In this document: positions 60,784 to 64,000 of the stretch, piece after piece
Position numbering within the stretch: position 1 is the first letter of the stretch
How the letters are laid out: the number at the start of each line of letters is the position of its first letter
Origin: Paracoccus aerius
GTDB taxonomy: Bacteria > Pseudomonadota > Alphaproteobacteria > Rhodobacterales > Rhodobacteraceae
DNA length: 64,000 nt
Reading direction: 5' to 3'
Assembly (NCBI RefSeq): GCF_014656455.1
Contig: NZ_BNCL01000017.1
Location: 1-64,000 of the forward strand
Notes under the pieces: generated by a model
What the model saw: only the letters and a program-made list of their open reading frames with translations
The model's database searches: none
What the model was told of the DNA's origin: nothing
Made by a program: the position numbers and the translations under genes

Positions 60784-60908
60784 TTCTCAGGGCGGGGTGA
60801 AATTCCCCACCGGCGGTCACAGCCCGCGAGCGCCCTTCGGCAACGAAGGGGTCAGCAGATCCGGTGAAACTCCGGGGCCGACAGTCATAGTCTGGATGAA
60901 AGAGAACC
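60784..60908 (+). ncRNA. FMN riboswitch (RFN element)
   Basis: The conserved blocks are all present in order: TCAGGGCGGGGTGAAATTCC, CACCGGCGGT, AGCCCGCGAGCGC, GGTCAGCAGATCCGGTGAAA, CTCCGGGGCCGACAGTCATA and GTCTGGATGAAAGAGAA. It lies in the leader of ribH about 80 nt before its start and should reduce riboflavin synthesis when FMN is high. The expression platform (about 60910-60985) holds a GGTCATG...GACCATA pair that could sequester the AAGG ribosome site. Confidence 0.95.
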
Positions 60909-60986
60909 GTGGCCGCGTCCTTTCCCGGGGGCGGTCATGGCTCGTGTCCTGGGACCATACGCAAGTCAACGTAAGGTTCCTGAAAG

Positions 60987-61460
60987 ATGACCCACAAGAC
61001 CCCTCGCATCGCATTCATCAAGGCCCGCTGGCATTCCGATGTCGTGGACCGCGCCCATGACGGTTTCCTGGCCGAACAGCAGCGCCTGATCCCCGGCGCC
61101 ACCGTCGTGGCCTTTGACGTGCCCGGCGCATTCGAGATGCCGCTGCTGGCCAAGAAGCTGGCACAGACCGGCAAATACGACGCCGTGGTCGCCGCCGCCC
61201 TTGTCGTCGATGGCGGCATCTACCGCCACGATTTCGTCGCGACTGCCGTTGTCACCGGCCTGATGAATGTCGGGCTGAAAACCGGTGTGCCCTGCTTCTC
61301 GGTTTCGCTGACGCCGCACAATTACCAGGAAACCGAACTGCTGACGGGCTTTTACCGCGACCACTTCGTCAAGAAGGGCGCCGAGGCCGCGCAGGCCGTC
61401 CACCAGATGCTGGAACTGGACGCCCGGATCGCCGCCGAAACCCGCGCCGACGCCGCATAA
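60987..61460 (+). CDS. ribH: 6,7-dimethyl-8-ribityllumazine synthase, type II
   Basis: 157 residues. The sequence shows RIAFIKARWHSDVVDRAHDG, then VVAFDVPGAFEMPLLAKKLA, VVAAALVVDGGIYRHDFVAT and SVSLTPHNYQE with the catalytic His. This pattern (IYRHDFVA) is that of the decameric type II enzymes known as RibH2 in Brucella and Mesorhizobium, which are also riboswitch-controlled. The reaction joins 5-amino-6-ribitylaminouracil and 3,4-dihydroxy-2-butanone 4-phosphate. The gene is alone; other rib genes are not in the window. Confidence 0.94.
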   Translation: MTHKTPRIAFIKARWHSDVVDRAHDGFLAEQQRLIPGATVVAFDVPGAFEMPLLAKKLAQTGKYDAVVAAALVVDGGIYRHDFVATAVVTGLMNVGLKTGVPCFSVSLTPHNYQETELLTGFYRDHFVKKGAEAAQAVHQMLELDARIAAETRADAA

Positions 61461-61462
61461 GG

Positions 61463-61496
61463 AAAAGGCGCGCGGGTTTGGCCCCGCGCGCCTTTT
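61463..61496. terminator. Bidirectional terminator between ribH and glmS
   Basis: AAAAGGCGCGCGGG and CCCGCGCGCCTTTT form a 14-bp perfect stem, so both strands end in a U-run after a GC hairpin. It serves the two convergent genes. Confidence 0.93.
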
Positions 61497-61498
61497 CT

Positions 61499-63316
61499 TC
61501 ATTCCACCGTGACCGATTTCGCCAGGTTGCGGGGCTGGTCCACATCCGTGCCCTTGGCCACCGCGGTGTGATAGGCCAGATACTGCATCGGGATCGCATA
61601 CAGGATTGGCTGGAACACTCCTCCGCCCGACGGCATCCGCAGGGTCGCCTGCACCCCGTGGCTGGCCGAGGACAGGCCTGCTTCGTCCGACAGAAGCAGG
61701 ATCGGGCCGTGGCGGGCCATCACCTCCTGCATGTTCGAGACGGTCTTGTCGAACAGCGCGTCATGCGGGGCCAGCACGATCACCGGCACGTCGCGGTCGA
61801 TCAAGGCGATGGGTCCGTGCTTCAGCTCGCCCGAGGCATAGCCTTCGGCGTGGATATAGCTCAGCTCCTTCAGCTTCAGCGCGCCTTCAAGGGCCACCGG
61901 ATACAGCGCGCCCCGGCCCAGGAACAGCACGTCGCGCGCCTGGGACAGCCATTCGGACTGGGCGCGGCAATCGTCCGACAGGTTCAACGCCTGCTGCATC
62001 AGGCCAGGGATCGACCGCAGGTCGGCCAGATGCGCGGCAAGGGCGGCATCGTCGATGCGTCCCCGGTCATGGGCGGCCTTCAGCGCCAGGATCGCCAGAA
62101 CCGTCAACTGGCAGGTAAAGGCCTTCGACGACGCCACGCTGACCTCGATCCCTGCCCGCGTGGGCAGGGCGATGTCGGAATCGCGCGCAATGGCCGAGGT
62201 GCCGACGTTCACCAGGCCCACGGTGCGGGCGACATGGTTGCGGGCGTAATGCAGCGCAGCCAGCGTGTCCGCGGTCTCGCCCGACTGGCTGACGGCGATG
62301 AACCAGCTTGTGGGCGACAGCGGCGGCTCGCGATAGCGGAACTCAGACGCCACGTCGATGTCGCAGGGCAGGCCGGCCAGTTGCTCGAACCAGTATTTCG
62401 CCACATGGCCCGCCAGATGGGCGGTGCCGCAGCCCACAAGGCTGATCCGGTCGACACCGTTGAAATCCATCCCGTCGGGCAGCACGATCCGGTCGCCCTT
62501 CACGTAATGGTTCAGCACGTCGCCCATGACCACCGGTTGTTCGGCGATCTCCTTGGCCATGAAGTGGCGATAGCCGCCCTTGTCGATGGTTGCGGCACCC
62601 GCGTCGATGCGGGCCTCGGCCCGGTGGGTCTGGTTGCCATCGGCATCGAAGACCTGGACGCCCGAGCGCGTCAGGATCGCATGGTCGCCATCGTCCAGAT
62701 AGGTGATCCGGTCGGTGAAGGGCGCAAGCGCCACGGCGTCCGAACCCAGGAACATCTCGCCGTCGCCATGGCCGATCGCCAGGGGGCTGCCCTTGCGGGC
62801 GGCGATCATCAGGTCGGGCTGGCCGTCGAAGATGAAGGCAAGGGCGAAGGCGCCCTTCAGCCGCGCCAGCGTCCGGCGCGCGGCGTCCACGGGCGAGGCG
62901 CCCCCGGCCATGTAATGCGCGGCCCACAGCGCGACGGTTTCGGTATCGGTCTGGGACTGCGCGTGAATCCCCAGGGTCACCAGTTCGTCGCGCAACTCGC
63001 GGAAGTTCTCGATGATGCCGTTGTGGACCACGGCCACGGGGCCGGACTGGTGGGGATGGGCGTTCACCTCGGTCGCGGCGCCGTGGGTGGCCCAGCGGGT
63101 ATGGCCGATGCCGATATGGCCGGGCAGGGGCTCGTGGACCAGGCGGTCCGACAGGTTCACCAGCTTGCCCACGGCCCGGCGACGGTCCAGCCGCCCGCTG
63201 GAATCCACCGTCGCCACGCCGGCGCTGTCATAGCCGCGATATTCCAGCCGGCGCAGCGCGTCGACCAGTTGCGGGGAAACCTCGTGCGATCCCAGGATGC
63301 CAATGATGCCGCACAT
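61499..63316 (-). CDS. glmS: Glutamine-fructose-6-phosphate aminotransferase (isomerizing)
   Basis: 605 residues. The N-terminal nucleophile is Cys2 in MCGIIGILGSH, and the glutaminase domain (to about 220) has RLEYRGYDSAGVATVDSSGR and HTRWATHGAATEVNAHPHQS. Two SIS domains (about 285-415 and 455-595) carry VSQSGETADTLAALHYARNH and ALEGALKLKELSYIHAEGYA; the final AKSVTVE is invariant in the family. It makes glucosamine-6-phosphate for cell-wall and LPS synthesis. The stop is inside the bidirectional terminator region; glmU lies directly upstream with a one-base overlap. Confidence 0.97.
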   Translation of the reverse strand: MCGIIGILGSHEVSPQLVDALRRLEYRGYDSAGVATVDSSGRLDRRRAVGKLVNLSDRLVHEPLPGHIGIGHTRWATHGAATEVNAHPHQSGPVAVVHNGIIENFRELRDELVTLGIHAQSQTDTETVALWAAHYMAGGASPVDAARRTLARLKGAFALAFIFDGQPDLMIAARKGSPLAIGHGDGEMFLGSDAVALAPFTDRITYLDDGDHAILTRSGVQVFDADGNQTHRAEARIDAGAATIDKGGYRHFMAKEIAEQPVVMGDVLNHYVKGDRIVLPDGMDFNGVDRISLVGCGTAHLAGHVAKYWFEQLAGLPCDIDVASEFRYREPPLSPTSWFIAVSQSGETADTLAALHYARNHVARTVGLVNVGTSAIARDSDIALPTRAGIEVSVASSKAFTCQLTVLAILALKAAHDRGRIDDAALAAHLADLRSIPGLMQQALNLSDDCRAQSEWLSQARDVLFLGRGALYPVALEGALKLKELSYIHAEGYASGELKHGPIALIDRDVPVIVLAPHDALFDKTVSNMQEVMARHGPILLLSDEAGLSSASHGVQATLRMPSGGGVFQPILYAIPMQYLAYHTAVAKGTDVDQPRNLAKSVTVE

Positions 63317-64000
63317 CAGCGGGCCTCCTTCTTGGCGCGCAGGGCTGCCATCAAGCGGGTTGCAAGGCCCGGCTTCGTGACCTGACGCGCACGGCCCAGG
63401 GCCAGGGCACCGTCGGGCACGTCCTCGGTAATGACGGAACCCGATCCGGTCATGGCGTCGTCGCCCACGCGGACGGGGGCGACCAGCATCGTGTCGCTGC
63501 CGATGAAGGCGCGGGCGCCGATTTCCGTGCGGTGCTTCATCACGCCGTCATAGTTGCAGGTGATCGTGCCCGCGCCGATATTCGTGCGCTCGCCCACATG
63601 GGCGTCGCCCAGATAGGTGAGGTGGCCGACCTTGGCGCCTTCGTCCAGCACCGCGTTCTTGATTTCCACGAAGTTGCCCACGTGCACATCGCCGCCCAGT
63701 TCCGCGCCGGGGCGCAGGCGGGCGAAGGGACCGACGGTCGCGCCCGAGGAGACATGGCAGCCCTCCAGATGGCAGAAGGGCAGGATCTCGGCCCCCGATT
63801 CGATCGTGACGCCGGGGCCGAAGACGACGTTCTGGCCGATCACCGCATCGCGCCCGATCACCGTGTCCAGCGCGAACCAGACCGAGGCCGGGTCGCATAG
63901 CGTCACCCCGTCTTCAAGCGCGCGACTGCGGGCGCGGTCCTGGAACGAGGCCTCGGCCGCAGCCAGTTCGATGCGGGTGTTGATGCCCAGGGTTTCGGCT
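63316..64000 (-). CDS. glmU: Bifunctional UDP-GlcNAc pyrophosphorylase/acetyltransferase (5'-truncated)
   Basis: The frame is open from the window end, so the N-terminal pyrophosphorylase domain is missing; about 227 residues are visible. The visible part starts in the linker (TLGINTRIELAAAEASFQDR) and continues with the left-handed beta helix acetyltransferase: hexapeptides such as VIGRDAVIGQNVVFGPGVTI, GPFARLRPGAELGGDVHVGN and FVEIKNAVLDEGAKVGHLTY, then the catalytic-type NIGAGTITCNYDGVMKHRT. It acetylates glucosamine-1-phosphate and forms UDP-GlcNAc. glmS follows in the same operon. Confidence 0.95.
   Translation of the reverse strand, partial: AETLGINTRIELAAAEASFQDRARSRALEDGVTLCDPASVWFALDTVIGRDAVIGQNVVFGPGVTIESGAEILPFCHLEGCHVSSGATVGPFARLRPGAELGGDVHVGNFVEIKNAVLDEGAKVGHLTYLGDAHVGERTNIGAGTITCNYDGVMKHRTEIGARAFIGSDTMLVAPVRVGDDAMTGSGSVITEDVPDGALALGRARQVTKPGLATRLMAALRAKKEAR

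Noticed and set aside
61478..63385. 635-codon plus-strand frame opposite glmS
   Set aside because: glmS is certain on the minus strand, and the frame has no ribosome site or known motif.
1..64000. CRISPR arrays, insertion sequences or transposase genes
   Set aside because: No regularly spaced direct repeats, transposase motifs or terminal inverted repeats with target duplications were seen.

Overview
The window is a 64 kb piece of a GC-rich alphaproteobacterial chromosome. It is most likely from the Rhodobacteraceae and probably near Paracoccus. The evidence is the codon use, long open antisense frames typical of high GC, a type II lumazine synthase behind an FMN riboswitch, a cobalamin-dependent ribonucleotide reductase, overlapping gatC-gatA, tatA-tatB-tatC on one strand and a fused cytochrome oxidase subunit I/III. 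No insertion sequence, prophage or CRISPR array was seen. Both ends cut genes: an RTX/Hint protein on the left and glmU on the right.

Layout. 1-5.8 kb: the end of a large secreted RTX protein with a Hint domain, a YihY/BrkB membrane protein, and a three-gene overlapping operon of envelope stress proteins ending in a strong terminator. 5.8-9.5 kb: AIM24 and DUF4239 proteins, an orphan TAXI binding protein, a general-stress FMN-binding protein and two very small disordered proteins. 9.6-12.3 kb: an HWE histidine kinase with a single-domain response regulator. 12.6-21.2 kb: a catabolic locus with a DJ-1/PfpI protein, a ribose-type ABC importer, a GntR/FCD regulator and, divergently, an iron alcohol dehydrogenase, an aldehyde dehydrogenase and an alpha/beta hydrolase; a 17-bp palindrome lies in the divergent promoter. 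21.3-23.2 kb: a second HWE kinase/regulator pair.

23.4-28.6 kb: a terminal oxidase cluster (CtaG-like, CopD-like, subunit II, fused subunit I/III, small membrane protein) with a DUF2231 gene on the opposite strand. 28.6-32.7 kb: an AEC transporter, gatC-gatA, a small lipoprotein, an amidase and tRNA-Glu(UUC). 32.8-39.6 kb: nrdJ, with DnaA-box and possible NrdR-type sites upstream, then a coupled hisN-mgtE-5-FCL operon. 39.7-49 kb: an XRE regulator, quinone oxidoreductase, Bax inhibitor-1 protein, uracil permease, CNNM/CorC protein, TerC, AGE-family sugar isomerase and PhoD-like phosphatase. 48.9-51.4 kb: tatABC plus a DUF815 ATPase.

51.6-64 kb: MarC, an aspartic protease, a TPP-dependent enzyme, a PepSY/OmpR-type regulator/kinase operon facing a small RTX protein across a repeat-rich promoter, a large hybrid kinase, FMN riboswitch-ribH, glmS and glmU.

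Most genes are housekeeping or envelope and stress functions. The less ordinary parts are the stress-envelope operon, the catabolic locus with its candidate operator, the oxidase subunit II gene without an ordinary start codon, and the family of related PAS/HWE sensors. All functional statements rest on reading motifs and protein families by eye; no database search was run.
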